Assembly (NCBI RefSeq): GCF_003367505.1
Contig: NZ_PXXX01000018.1
Location: 248,001 to 312,000, forward strand
DNA length: 64,000 bases
Direction: 5' to 3'
From: Lysinibacillus capsici
GTDB lineage: Bacteria; Bacillota; Bacilli; Bacillales_A; Planococcaceae
A model generated the notes under the pieces. The model was not told where the DNA came from. It ran no database searches and saw only the letters and a list, made by a program, of their open reading frames with translations. The position numbers and the translations under genes were made by a program. This document shows, piece after piece, positions 47,694 to 57,579 of the stretch (the first letter of the stretch is position 1; each line of letters opens with the position of its first letter).

Positions 47694-48615
47694 CTTGCTC
47701 TGCCTTTACACGCTGAATTAAATCGAAAGCTCCCTGTTTTGTTAAACTAGCAGCTAGTTCTTCTCCAATTTTTTGTGCATCTGTGCCAACTACTGTTTCC
47801 TTATACACAACAGATGCATCTGGAGCAGCAACAAGGCCTGTTAATGTAATTTCTTCCCCATTTGAAGTGGCATAACCAGCAATCGGAACTTGACAACCAC
47901 CATCCATTGCAGCTAAAAATGCACGTTCTGCATGTGCTTCTTGCCAAGTGAATGAATCAGTCAACTTACCTAATTCGGCTAAAAGCTCCGCATCATCGGC
48001 ACGACATTCAATGCCAAGAGAACCTTGCGCTACAGCTGGTAGACATTGTTCGACAGGTAAAAACTCAGTGACTACATCATCACTCCACCCAAGGCGTTTC
48101 AAACCAGCCGCTGCTAAAATAATGGCATCATATTCTTCTGTTTCAAGCTTAGCTAAGCGTGTATCAACATTTCCACGAATCCATTTAATTTCGATATCAG
48201 GACGTACTGTTAAAAGCTGAGCACTACGACGTAAAGAACTTGTCCCAACGACTGCTCCCGCAGGAAGGTCAGCAAATTTAACATGCTCTTTCGAAATAAA
48301 TGCATCACGAGCATCTTCACGTGGTGGAATACAACCAATCACTAGCCCATCTGGCAATACAGCAGGCATATCTTTCATAGAATGAACAGCAAAGTCAATT
48401 TCTTTATCGTAAAGGGCTTGTTCAATTTCTTTTACAAACAACCCTTTCCCACCTACTTTTGAAAGCTGTACATCTAAAATTTGGTCACCTTTTGTTACAA
48501 TCTCTTTTACTTCAAATTCGAATGGTGCACCAGCCGCTTTTAATTCATTAATGAACCAATTTGTTTGCGTTAGCGCTAATTTACTTCTCCTAGAACCTAC
48601 AATAATTTTTCTCAA
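47683..48615 (-). CDS. hemC: Hydroxymethylbilane synthase (porphobilinogen deaminase)
   Basis: 310 residues. Starts [35 protein letters not shown] holds the catalytic Asp, RRSAQLL the substrate-binding arginines, and [18 protein letters not shown] the Cys that carries the dipyrromethane cofactor. Polymerises four porphobilinogens. Confidence 0.97.
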   Translation of the reverse strand: MRKIIVGSRRSKLALTQTNWFINELKAAGAPFEFEVKEIVTKGDQILDVQLSKVGGKGLFVKEIEQALYDKEIDFAVHSMKDMPAVLPDGLVIGCIPPREDARDAFISKEHVKFADLPAGAVVGTSSLRRSAQLLTVRPDIEIKWIRGNVDTRLAKLETEEYDAIILAAAGLKRLGWSDDVVTEFLPVEQCLPAVAQGSLGIECRADDAELLAELGKLTDSFTWQEAHAERAFLAAMDGGCQVPIAGYATSNGEEITLTGLVAAPDASVVYKETVVGTDAQKIGEELAASLTKQGAFDLIQRVKAEQDAQ

Positions 48616-48633
48616 CAGTCTCCAACCTTTCTT

Positions 48634-49461
48634 CTAATACCATAAATGGAATCGCGATAAACTACTACCTAAGAAGAAGTTTACAACAACTAATAGATAG
48701 GCATAAATATGTACCCATGCATAAGTTGTACCTGTCAGCTTGCTTTTGCGATTCACATATAGGATAAAACAATACAAAATTAAAATAATGAAGGACCCTA
48801 TGATTTTCGCATCGAAAATCGAAAGACTCTCTAATGTTAATAGTGCCCATTCAAACCCTAATATTAAACTTATAAATAACATCGGAATTCCAATGAAAAA
48901 TGAAATATTCATCCAGCTGCTTGTCTGCTGCAAGGAAGGCAATCTAGTCCATAAATGCGACCACTTTTTCTTTTTCAGCAATCGATATAGAACGAGATAC
49001 AAAATGGCAAACACAAATGTTAATGTAAAAGCTGCATAAGACAATATTGCAAATGATATATGAATAAAAAGCATCTCTGAAATTAAAGTATCCCCGACAG
49101 CTCCTGTAGGACGTTTCGGCATAAAAGTAAATATACTAGCGAATAAAAATCCTAGTATATTAATAATAAACACAGGTAAATCCACCCTTGCTATGCAATG
49201 AAGGATAATGGATAACGTCACGAGTAACCAGGAATAAAAAAGTATTCCCTCAGACAAGGATAAAATCGGAAAACGCTTCGTTTCCACAAACGTTAAAATG
49301 ATAATGGCACTTTGAATCATCCATACAAATGAAACAAGCCAAAAAGCAATGCGTCTTGCACGTACTTGCTTATAAAAATAATCAGTAAAGTAAAAAACTA
49401 GACTGATCGCATACAAGACGATCATCACTTCATAGAGCCTCGTCATGGTCAAATCAGCCAA
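48634..49461 (-). CDS. hemX: HemX, CcsA-like membrane protein of the haem operon
   Basis: 275 residues with about eight membrane segments, cytochrome-c-assembly (CcsA/CcmC-like) fold. In B. subtilis HemX lowers the level of HemA. Begins with a TTG preceded by AAGGGATG; MTRLYEVMIVLYAISLVFYF aligns in style with the B. subtilis N-terminus. Here a strong terminator lies between hemA and this gene. Confidence 0.9.
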   Translation of the reverse strand: MADLTMTRLYEVMIVLYAISLVFYFTDYFYKQVRARRIAFWLVSFVWMIQSAIIILTFVETKRFPILSLSEGILFYSWLLVTLSIILHCIARVDLPVFIINILGFLFASIFTFMPKRPTGAVGDTLISEMLFIHISFAILSYAAFTLTFVFAILYLVLYRLLKKKKWSHLWTRLPSLQQTSSWMNISFFIGIPMLFISLILGFEWALLTLESLSIFDAKIIGSFIILILYCFILYVNRKSKLTGTTYAWVHIYAYLLVVVNFFLGSSLSRFHLWY

Positions 49462-49513
49462 TAGACATCCCTTCTTTGTCGTGAAATTAATAAACTATTT
49501 TAGCATAGAAAAC

Positions 49514-49560
49514 AAAAAAACGTTTTCGTATCCTTAGTTTACCATACAGATACGAAAACG
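49514..49560 (-). terminator. Strong terminator between hemA and hemX
   Basis: Perfect 12-bp stem: cgttttcgtatc (49521-49532) and gatacgaaaacg (49549-49560), followed on the minus strand by seven U (49514-49520). Confidence 0.9.
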
Positions 49561-49643
49561 CCTCGTGTAATATCAGTAGAAAATCCAATTGCGCGTAACA
49601 CCCATGTACAATCACAGCTTTCTACGTGAGCGCAATAGATAAT

Positions 49644-51008
49644 TTAGAAAGAGTACTTTGGTTCAGTAGAAGTCTGAGATACCTGTGCGCGTTCTTTGCG
49701 CTCAAGCTCTTGCTTTGTCATCTCATGAACTTCAGCTTCCACAGCATCCTCTATACCAAAAATTTGTTGGAATAAACGTAACTGTTCATTTGCTTTTGGA
49801 GAATTAGCCATTTCTTTAGCTTGCAAGATTGGCTCTTTTAACAATTGATTGATAATAGATTTTGTATGTTTGCTTAAAATTTTACGTTCACGTTCCGTTA
49901 AATCTGGCATTTTATTTTCGATACTTGTCATAGTCTCTTGTTGAATACGATTTGCTTTTTTACGTAATGCTGAGATGACTGGCACTACCCCAAGAGTAGC
50001 TACCCAGTCTTTAAATTGCACAACTTCTTCGCCAATCATATTAGTAATATCAGCAGCAGCACGTTCACGCTCTGCTAAGTTCGCTTCGACAATACCTTGT
50101 AAATCATCAATATCATATAGGAAAACATTTGGTAGGTCGCCAACTCGTGGGTCAATATCACGAGGAACCGCTATATCTACCATGAATAATGGTTTTCCTT
50201 TACGTAAACGTTCCACAAATTGCATTAGCTCGTAATCAATAACATAATCAGTAGCACCTGTTGAAGTAATTAAAATATCCGCTTCTAACAAAGAACATTG
50301 TAATTCCTTCATTGATTTAGCTTCACCATGGAATTTAGCTGCTAAGCTTTCTGCTTTTTCAAATGTACGGTTAATGACAGTAACTTTCCCTACACCACTA
50401 CCGTAAAGGTTCTCAATTGCAAGTTCCCCCATTTTTCCTGCACCTAAAATAGCTACATGCTTGCGTTGTAATGAGCCAAAAATTTTCTTTGCTAATTCTA
50501 CGGCCGCATAGGAAACGGATACCGCATTCTCACCAATCGCTGTTTCATTATGAGCACGCTTTGCAAATGTTACTGCTTGTTTAAATAGCTGATTGTATAC
50601 CGTTCCTGTTGTGCCAATCTCTTGTCCACTTAAAAAGCTTTTTTTTACTTGCCCTAAAATTTGTGTTTCACCTAGAACCATTGAATCGATTCCAGCTGTC
50701 ACTTTAAATAAATGTTCGACTGCCTCATCTTCTTCACGAATCGTTAAATACGAAGAAAATGTCTCCACAGGCAAATCAAACCAGTTGGCTAAAAATTGTT
50801 TCACAAAATGACGTCCAGTATGCAATTGATCCACAACAGCATATATTTCTGTACGATTACATGTCGAAACAATTACGTTCTCTAATATACTTTTTTGCTT
50901 TTGCAGCGCTTCCATTGCTTGTGGCAGTTCACTCTCAATGAATGATAACTTCTCACGTATTTCAACAGGCGCTGTTTTATAATTCAAGCCTACTACGATG
51001 GTATGCAT
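49644..51008 (-). CDS. hemA: Glutamyl-tRNA reductase
   Basis: 454 residues from the ATG at 51008 (GAGGTG six bases upstream; a GTG three codons earlier lies inside that site). The catalytic Cys is in [14 protein letters not shown], the substrate motif in [10 protein letters not shown], the NADPH-binding loop in [11 protein letters not shown], and a C-terminal dimerisation helix region follows. First committed step of haem synthesis in bacteria: glutamyl-tRNA to glutamate-1-semialdehyde. An extended -10 (TGCTATAAT) and a PerR-like box lie upstream. Confidence 0.97.
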   Translation of the reverse strand: MHTIVVGLNYKTAPVEIREKLSFIESELPQAMEALQKQKSILENVIVSTCNRTEIYAVVDQLHTGRHFVKQFLANWFDLPVETFSSYLTIREEDEAVEHLFKVTAGIDSMVLGETQILGQVKKSFLSGQEIGTTGTVYNQLFKQAVTFAKRAHNETAIGENAVSVSYAAVELAKKIFGSLQRKHVAILGAGKMGELAIENLYGSGVGKVTVINRTFEKAESLAAKFHGEAKSMKELQCSLLEADILITSTGATDYVIDYELMQFVERLRKGKPLFMVDIAVPRDIDPRVGDLPNVFLYDIDDLQGIVEANLAERERAAADITNMIGEEVVQFKDWVATLGVVPVISALRKKANRIQQETMTSIENKMPDLTERERKILSKHTKSIINQLLKEPILQAKEMANSPKANEQLRLFQQIFGIEDAVEAEVHEMTKQELERKERAQVSQTSTEPKYSF

Positions 51009-51043
51009 GAATAACACCTCACACGTTCTAATTCACAAATCTC

Positions 51044-51052
51044 ATTATAGCA
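51044..51052 (-). promoter_or_regulatory. Extended -10 element of the hemA promoter
   Basis: TGCTATAAT on the minus strand, 36 bases before the hemA ATG. The -35 is weak (TTGATG at 19-base spacing), as often with extended -10 promoters. Confidence 0.55.
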
Positions 51053-51118
51053 CAGTTCGACAAGAGTTCATCAATAATTTGTGAACATGTCATGAAGAAC
51101 TGCAATTCGTCATCTACA

Positions 51119-51133
51119 TTAGAATTATTATAA
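51119..51133. promoter_or_regulatory. PerR-box-like operator upstream of hemA
   Basis: Minus strand TTATAATAATTCTAA against the PerR consensus TTATAATnATTATAA: 13 of 14 defined positions. In B. subtilis hemA is a PerR-regulated, peroxide-inducible operon. The box lies about 70 bases upstream of the -10 proposed here, farther than a simple steric repressor would need. Confidence 0.6.
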
Positions 51134-51168
51134 ACTAAGTGTAACAAATTATACGTGTTGTTTCAAAT

Positions 51169-51201
51169 TAAAAAACTGCCCCCATTATCGGAGGCAGTTT
51201 T
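51169..51201 (-). terminator. Terminator of the surface-protein operon
   Basis: Arms aaaactgcc (51172-51180) and ggcagtttt (51193-51201), U-run on the minus strand. Confidence 0.85.
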
Positions 51202-51205
51202 CTCA

Positions 51206-54124
51206 TTAATTTGTTATTGTAACAGTCTTTATTGCAATCATATTTCCATCTTTATCGTATGCTATAAACTCAATCTCATCATTGACTTTAAAGTCCTGCA
51301 TAGTTTGAACAGTTTTTGTTAACATATACACTTGATCACTACGCTTTTGCAAATCAAACTGGACATCTCCACTGATTGAATTAAAACGTACATTCATCTT
51401 CGCAACGTTTTGACAGTTACCATCAACTCGAGCACTCATTGTAATATAACCTTTTCGTAGCGAAACACTTGTCTCTTCAAATAAATCTTCTGGGTTGATA
51501 CAGCTTGAAGCTTGCGTTTTACATAAAATTGTATCAATTAACTTCTGGAAGACTTGATGCAATTGCAAATTATCAATTGCATGGAAGTACGTTCCGCCCG
51601 TTTCTGAAGATAATTGCATTAAAGTAGCGTCATTTACTTGTGATTTTTTGCCCATACTTACTGTGTATACTTTGACACCTTGCTTTTTCGCTTCATTTAT
51701 AACTTTTGTCATTTTTGATTTACTCGTTTTACCATCAGATACAACGACAATAGCTTTGGATGTTTTCGAATCGTTCGAGAATTTTGTTAAAGCAATATCG
51801 ATGCCTGCAAAAATATCGGTTGCACCCTTATCTTTCGATGCTTTATAAAGATCTTTTTTCAACACATTTTCTGTTGTACCTTCTCCAAGTACTGTCGCTT
51901 TTGTATTGGTTTCAATGACTATGTTATTTTTAGCCTTTAATTGATTGATTAGTTCAATCATTTTCTTCCCACGATAATTTGTTGGATCAACAGCCTTCAT
52001 GGAAGAAGAATAATCCACTACATAGGCAATTTCTGTTGCTAAAGAACAAGAGTTTTTACTGAAGTATGGATTCGTAAAAATATCTTTCGTCACTGTTTTA
52101 TCTTTTAAACCCTTCAAGGACGTTGCATAGCGAGGGTCTATTGGATTGACAAGTCTTGCTTCCACTTTAGATTTGCCATATATAACTGAATCAAAGTAGG
52201 CTACAGCAGTACCTGGATTCCCTGTGTTATTTAATGGATCAGAAGTGTTCGTAATGAATGAAGCTGTTTTTTCTACTCCGTCATACTTAATTTTGACTGT
52301 TCCTTGATAATCTGTAATAGGCTCTCCACCAGGACGCACTAAAGTCACCATTACTTTTGTATAACGATCTTTTCCTGAAGGTCTTGATGCAGCATCCGCA
52401 CTTTCCTTTAGGGCCTCTACTCGTTTTTTAAACGCCTCTACTTGTCCAAGTAATTTTCCGCCTTGGTATTTTAATAATACCGTGCGGTCATAGTTACTTA
52501 AGTTAGTGAAGATCGAATAAATCTTCATAACACTGTCATAATGTTCTAATGTTAAATCTTTTTCGTCTGGCATTTCTTTCATAAGCTGAATAATGGCGCC
52601 TACTGGATTAATGTTTTCTACCTGTGAGGCAATATCATCATCAATGCCCTGAACGCGATAAATAGGACGACCATCGTCAGCAATTAAATACATTATTTCC
52701 GTTTTAGCTGGCGTTGTAACAGAGTTCTCAAAACGTGTCTTTAAAAGTTCCTCAAATAAGTGAACAGAAATATCATAGTTTTCAAATTGAAGAATAGCAT
52801 TTTCATAACCTAATGCCGGATATTTAGGATCAGATCCACCGTAACGCAAATAGATGTTTTGCACATTCCCTAAAACGTCCTTCACATTTGTTTGCTGCCC
52901 AATACTAAATAATTTTTTATCTGAATTAGAATCTAGAGGAACTGGGCTATAAACATCAATTAAATTTTGCGTAAAGAACTCTGGAATATCTTCACTTTTT
53001 GGAAATTCAGGAATCACGCTCCCATTATCATCTGTATTTGCTGGGTCGTATACTTGGTAATCAATACGCAATTCAGGCTGTGGTGCATAACGCACTTCTG
53101 CGTTTAGTTTCTCTCCAACTAGACACTTCATTGCTGGGTCCGTATTATTAATCAGCTCAAAAGTTATTGTATCACGTACTGATTTAGTTAATTTTGGTGC
53201 TACCACTATAGCAGATACCGTTGAACCATCCGATTGGACAATGTCAACTGCTTCACCTGCAGTATCAACAATATTTCCGTAGGATGCCTTCACGCGGAAT
53301 GAATAAGATTTATCATCAGCGATAGGATCACCATTACAAGCCTTTAAAGACACTGTAACTAGTGTGGTATCTACATTATTTGCAATTAAATCCGGTTTTT
53401 CCACCACGATACTCTGCAATGCATTATTAACATTATTTGGTCCAGTAAAATCATTTGAATTATCCTTTGGCTCTTCAAAATCAGCACTACTAGATCCCAT
53501 AAAACCAGGTGGTAATGTAATGCTATCATTATCACGACCAGCTGGACTACGTTTTAATCCTTGTACTGCGAAAGTGCTATTTTGAACAGCACGATAGAAA
53601 AATACAGCAACATCACCCCGTGTTAGTTTTGTGGATGGATTAAAGCTAGCGAATGTGTTTTTGCCTGTAGAGCTTGTAGATAAATCATTTGAATATAAAT
53701 ATTGAACTGCCTGTGGCTCATCTAAATCCAAGCCTTTAAAAGCCGCGTAAATTTGGGCAAATTGGCCACGTGTTACAGCTTTTGTTCGATTCGTATTTAC
53801 ATGTGTACCATTAAATGGTAAATAAAAATCACTGTAGAAATTATAAGCAACACTATCAATATAAGATAAAGCATAGTTACGATCTAGTTTGGCAAACATC
53901 AGAACAAGATCGCGATCTGTCACTTGATCATTTGGTAAAAAGTTACTTGCACTATTTAAGGACATCAGGTCATTATCGACCGCCCATGAAATAGCTTTAT
54001 AATTATTGCTATTTGTTGGAACATCTCTAATTGTTGTAGCTGCTTGCGTAACAGTAGGTGTAGCTGTCATCAGTAGAAGCATGAAGCAAAGCATAGCAAG
54101 CAATGCTTTTTTTACATATGTCAT
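51206..54124 (-). CDS. S-layer-anchored surface protein with Ig-like and von Willebrand A domains
   Basis: 972 residues. Signal peptide (1-29, ending TQA-AT), three SLH motifs (about 33-190) for binding secondary cell-wall polymer, a Ser/Asn linker, an invasin/Big-type Ig-like domain (about 240-360, LIANNVDTTLVTVSLKACNGDPI), a long unassigned middle, a second beta-rich segment (about 600-670, VMVTLVRPGGEPITDYQGTVKI), and a VWA domain (about 690-880) with a full MIDAS: DYSSSMK, Thr in KGATDIFAG, and VVVSDGKT. A short beta domain ends the protein. Cysteines are unusually many for a Gram-positive surface protein (for example NSCSL, LCKTQASSC, GNCQN). Likely an adhesin or a mechanosensory surface protein; the ligand is unknown. 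18 bases downstream of the next SLH gene. Confidence 0.88.
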   Translation of the reverse strand: MTYVKKALLAMLCFMLLLMTATPTVTQAATTIRDVPTNSNNYKAISWAVDNDLMSLNSASNFLPNDQVTDRDLVLMFAKLDRNYALSYIDSVAYNFYSDFYLPFNGTHVNTNRTKAVTRGQFAQIYAAFKGLDLDEPQAVQYLYSNDLSTSSTGKNTFASFNPSTKLTRGDVAVFFYRAVQNSTFAVQGLKRSPAGRDNDSITLPPGFMGSSSADFEEPKDNSNDFTGPNNVNNALQSIVVEKPDLIANNVDTTLVTVSLKACNGDPIADDKSYSFRVKASYGNIVDTAGEAVDIVQSDGSTVSAIVVAPKLTKSVRDTITFELINNTDPAMKCLVGEKLNAEVRYAPQPELRIDYQVYDPANTDDNGSVIPEFPKSEDIPEFFTQNLIDVYSPVPLDSNSDKKLFSIGQQTNVKDVLGNVQNIYLRYGGSDPKYPALGYENAILQFENYDISVHLFEELLKTRFENSVTTPAKTEIMYLIADDGRPIYRVQGIDDDIASQVENINPVGAIIQLMKEMPDEKDLTLEHYDSVMKIYSIFTNLSNYDRTVLLKYQGGKLLGQVEAFKKRVEALKESADAASRPSGKDRYTKVMVTLVRPGGEPITDYQGTVKIKYDGVEKTASFITNTSDPLNNTGNPGTAVAYFDSVIYGKSKVEARLVNPIDPRYATSLKGLKDKTVTKDIFTNPYFSKNSCSLATEIAYVVDYSSSMKAVDPTNYRGKKMIELINQLKAKNNIVIETNTKATVLGEGTTENVLKKDLYKASKDKGATDIFAGIDIALTKFSNDSKTSKAIVVVSDGKTSKSKMTKVINEAKKQGVKVYTVSMGKKSQVNDATLMQLSSETGGTYFHAIDNLQLHQVFQKLIDTILCKTQASSCINPEDLFEETSVSLRKGYITMSARVDGNCQNVAKMNVRFNSISGDVQFDLQKRSDQVYMLTKTVQTMQDFKVNDEIEFIAYDKDGNMIAIKTVTITN

Positions 54125-54142
54125 TTTTGTTCCATCCTTTCT

Positions 54143-55591
54143 TTAGTTAAAGAACAATATGTCATCACGATAGTTTTGTTTTAAGTCATCCTCTAAATAT
54201 TTCAAGAATCGTTCTAAAACAACTGACGCCTCTGCACGCGTTAGCGGTTTATTTGGATTAAAACGACCAGCAGCATCACCAATCATTAAGCCAAGTTCAT
54301 TCGCTATATAGATGCCATCTCTCGCATAATTTGGAATCTGTTTGTCATCTGTAAATTTAGTTAAGTAACCAGGATCAGGTGCTCTATTTTCAAGTCCTAA
54401 GGCACGGACAAAGATAGTTGCAGCCTGTGCGCGATTAATAGCATTATCTGGCTTAAAGTAGTCAGCTGATACACCTTTGATTATCCCTTTATTTAACGCT
54501 GATTCAATATAACCGTAATCTTTGATAGAACGCTTCAAGTCTTTAAAAACACTTGTAGTAGGTGTCTTTTTTGATTTCTTTTCTTCAAACACACGTAAAT
54601 CAACCGCTTTACCAATAGCCGTCGTAAAATCAATACGTTTCATTGGTGTATTAGGAGAAAAGAAGTTACTTGAATCTGAGTAAATACCTAGAGAATAAAG
54701 TTTTTCAATTGCTTCTTTCGCATAATGGGTTGTTAAATCTCTGAATTTAGGAATGATAAGACGTTCAATTGTCGGCATGTACTCTGTATCTAAATCAAGT
54801 GTACCTTTTTGTCCTGAAGATAGGTCGTATGTATATTCAGAAATAACATCCTTTTCACTTACGACTGCATATCCACCTTCAAAACTCCCTAAGCTACCGA
54901 GATTTTCCTCATAATTTAAAACACGTGATTTACTTGTAGATAAACGATTTTTCACATGACTTGTTTTACCATCACTATAAGAATAAACAGATTCCGTGAT
55001 TTGAGTTTCTGTCGCACCCCAGAAGTTCTCATAGCCTGCATGTCGACTATCTGTTTCAATTGTTACTGTGTTTTGAACAGCATTTTTTCCTTTTCCTGTT
55101 TCAAAAGCATAGGTTTTTCTAGAAATAATATTTCCTGAGTAATAATCAGAGGCTGCACGATTATCAGTAACTGTTCCTTGTGAAAATTGATAATCGACTA
55201 AGGAATAAGTAATGGCGCCAATTGTGATTTTTTCAGTGTATTTCTTCACTTCACCATTGGATGTTTTTTGACCAAGAACTGCATAATCCACTACATCTGA
55301 TTCATAGGCAATATTTCTTGTCAATGTTGCGCCATTGCTTGCTGTTAACTTCATGCTATACGTTTCAGTTAATTTACCTTTTGATTCTTTTTGAGCAATT
55401 TTAATATCTTTACTTGTCCCTTTAAAAATAACAGGTGTCCCTGAAAGGAACACAGCTTCTTCATATGTATATTCGTTTTTTACAGCACCTGTTGTTTCTA
55501 ATGAAGCGGCTGATGCATTGAATGGAATAGTTGTTCCAATCAAAAAGACAGCAAGGACTAGAAACATTATTTTAGATAATTTTTTTTGCAT
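54143..55591 (-). CDS. Exported protein with C-terminal SLH domains
   Basis: 482 residues from the ATG at 55591 (AGAGG upstream; the nine-codon-longer frame contains it). Signal peptide (about 1-28, FNASA-AS), a beta-rich N-terminal region of about 240 residues with no recognised family, and three SLH motifs near the C-terminus (starting FRDLTTHYAKEAIEKLYSLGI, FKDLKRSIKDYGYIESALNKG and FTDDKQIPNYARDGIYIANEL). It is probably held at the wall and co-expressed with the VWA protein downstream. Confidence 0.87.
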   Translation of the reverse strand: MQKKLSKIMFLVLAVFLIGTTIPFNASAASLETTGAVKNEYTYEEAVFLSGTPVIFKGTSKDIKIAQKESKGKLTETYSMKLTASNGATLTRNIAYESDVVDYAVLGQKTSNGEVKKYTEKITIGAITYSLVDYQFSQGTVTDNRAASDYYSGNIISRKTYAFETGKGKNAVQNTVTIETDSRHAGYENFWGATETQITESVYSYSDGKTSHVKNRLSTSKSRVLNYEENLGSLGSFEGGYAVVSEKDVISEYTYDLSSGQKGTLDLDTEYMPTIERLIIPKFRDLTTHYAKEAIEKLYSLGIYSDSSNFFSPNTPMKRIDFTTAIGKAVDLRVFEEKKSKKTPTTSVFKDLKRSIKDYGYIESALNKGIIKGVSADYFKPDNAINRAQAATIFVRALGLENRAPDPGYLTKFTDDKQIPNYARDGIYIANELGLMIGDAAGRFNPNKPLTRAEASVVLERFLKYLEDDLKQNYRDDILFFN

Positions 55592-55649
55592 TCGCTTTTC
55601 CTCTCTTTCACTGTGCATTTGCGTGCATAATGAAGCTTGTTTCTAATAT

Positions 55650-55763
55650 AACTAAAAAATCTGCTCGTCTTGCGAATATATACACAATTTAGCCTATTCG
55701 AAGTAACTTCTTCATCTTTCGATTATGAAACATATTCGCATGGGACTCGCAGATTTTTTAGTT
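55650..55763. mobile_element. MITE-like 114-bp element with 15-bp terminal inverted repeats
   Basis: aactaaaaaatctgc (55650-55664) is exactly inverted at 55749-55763, and an inner gcgaatat/atattcgc pair extends the stem. TAATAT flanks both ends (55644-55649 and 55764-55769), as a target-site duplication would. It carries no gene. It could also be a large bidirectional terminator. Confidence 0.45.
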
Positions 55764-55774
55764 TAATATTTATA

Positions 55775-57436
55775 CTAATCTACCAAAATAAAATGAGCTT
55801 TAACAAATCGATCTGATAATACAACTAAACGATCAGATGGCTGTAAGTCAGAAGCTTGAATCACCTTACCTGCTTTAATCAGTGTCGCTTGGTCAATATT
55901 CATATTAACCATTTCACCCGCTTCATACCAACGACCATTTTGCCATTGACTAACACTCTTGACATTAATGACTGCAGGATACGTAGATTTTACAGACTGT
56001 AGTTTCCCTGCAAGCATTAGAGGGGCAACAGGTTTAGCCTTGTCTAAAATATGAAGAGCTTGTACATGGCCTTCCTTCACATAGAAATAACCATAGTCTC
56101 CCTCAGATAAGTAAAGTTCAATATCTGGCATGACACTATATGTTTTATTGCCGTCATCTACCATAGCTTTCGTTGTATTACTAACTGACAGTACAGTACG
56201 ATCTGCTTTCTTGAAAACATTTGATTCAATCTTCATCGCATCGTCAATTTCAATTACATATCCATCTGCTTGAGATAAGCGTCCATAATATAATTCATGA
56301 CCTGCAAGATTAGGTGACATGAAGCTATCACTTGTAACTTGTATTACTTGGGCATAGTGATCACGAGTAGCACCATCAGCCACGACAAAAGCAGTACCAT
56401 ATGCCATAAGACCAGTAGGTTCAATTAATCGTCCATTTCGAATTAAAATAGTTCCATTATGGAAATACATTGTTCCTGCTGTTTTCAGTTTTAATAGTTG
56501 ATAATCTGTATCAACAGACAGCATTGGTTCGTAATATGTTCTTTCATTATTTTTTAATACGACAATTTTCTCGATTACTTCCTTACCAAATTGTTTAACG
56601 GTCGCATAGTATGCTTCGCTACCTATATAATTTTTCAGCTGACCTTTCTCGACTTTCGTATTCCCAACATAGATTGGTACTTTGGATGTAAAAGGCATAG
56701 TTGAAAGATCATTTGTTGTTTGAGAGCCAAATTGCCAGTTTACAAAGGCATGCTGATTTTTCACGGTAAGCTTGTTGGCATTAGGATTGACCGCTTGTAT
56801 CTCGCCTTTATATAAGTTTTCAACGAGCGTACCTGTTTCACTGATAGCTACCTTTGATATGATTGAGGAAGTTTTATTTTTGAAACTTAATTTAACTCGA
56901 TCCCCAACGTATAATGCACTAATATCTGTTGCAGAAGAACCTTTTTGATAATTGGTTTCTTTGTTTAAATAGTATGTCGTTTCTGCGCCAACATCTGGTT
57001 TTACCATGATAAATAAACCATTTGGATCAATACTCGTGACGACACCAGCAGTTGTTTTACCGTTACTGCTTCCTGTTGATGGTACATTTGTTTCTGTTGG
57101 TGTATGAGAGGTACCGCGAAGTTCAACAACACTTCTAAGAGAAATTTCAGCCTCGACTTCCATCCCCATCTTAAAACCCTCAATCGTTGTAGACGTATTA
57201 TTAATATATAATCTAGTATTTTTATTAATATTAAACGTTACTGTTCGTCCACGATCATTTTCCAATGTAATTTTACTAAGTTGCTTTTCTATCGTACCAT
57301 CAGGCTTCGTATATTCTGAAAACGTTACATCAACAAATGTCCCTGTCACTAGTTGGGCTGCTTTAGCAGATTGATTAAAGGAAAAACCAACTATCATCAG
57401 TAACGTAATCATCAGTATGTATAAATATTTTTTCAA
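55775..57436 (-). CDS. Exported beta-repeat protein of unknown function
   Basis: 553 residues. Signal peptide (about 1-27, ending SAKA-AQ), then at least four related units of 70-90 residues built as a short beta barrel: G-x-V-x-x-[IV]-(D/N)-x-n, a strand of LTVK type, and VGDRVKL or GMEVEAEI. One Thr/Ser/Asn linker lies near residues 108-128. No SLH, LPXTG or catalytic motif is visible. It precedes the two SLH genes on the same strand, separated from them by the inverted-repeat element. I do not recognise a named family. Confidence 0.75.
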   Translation of the reverse strand: MKKYLYILMITLLMIVGFSFNQSAKAAQLVTGTFVDVTFSEYTKPDGTIEKQLSKITLENDRGRTVTFNINKNTRLYINNTSTTIEGFKMGMEVEAEISLRSVVELRGTSHTPTETNVPSTGSSNGKTTAGVVTSIDPNGLFIMVKPDVGAETTYYLNKETNYQKGSSATDISALYVGDRVKLSFKNKTSSIISKVAISETGTLVENLYKGEIQAVNPNANKLTVKNQHAFVNWQFGSQTTNDLSTMPFTSKVPIYVGNTKVEKGQLKNYIGSEAYYATVKQFGKEVIEKIVVLKNNERTYYEPMLSVDTDYQLLKLKTAGTMYFHNGTILIRNGRLIEPTGLMAYGTAFVVADGATRDHYAQVIQVTSDSFMSPNLAGHELYYGRLSQADGYVIEIDDAMKIESNVFKKADRTVLSVSNTTKAMVDDGNKTYSVMPDIELYLSEGDYGYFYVKEGHVQALHILDKAKPVAPLMLAGKLQSVKSTYPAVINVKSVSQWQNGRWYEAGEMVNMNIDQATLIKAGKVIQASDLQPSDRLVVLSDRFVKAHFILVD

Positions 57437-57542
57437 AAAACCTGCCTCCTTACTAATTATTAGTATATCGTATTATTGGTAGTTTTTCTTATTCGAAAAG
57501 TTACATTTTAGGCCTTCTTGAATTTATTTCTAAAAACAAAAG

Positions 57543-57571
57543 TTGAGGTAGCTTTTAACATCAAGCTACCT
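57543..57571 (-). terminator. Terminator of the YjfB-family gene
   Basis: Arms aggtagctt (57546-57554) and aagctacct (57563-57571), then CAACTTTTGTTTTT on the minus strand. Confidence 0.65.
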
Positions 57572-57579
57572 TGCCTACT

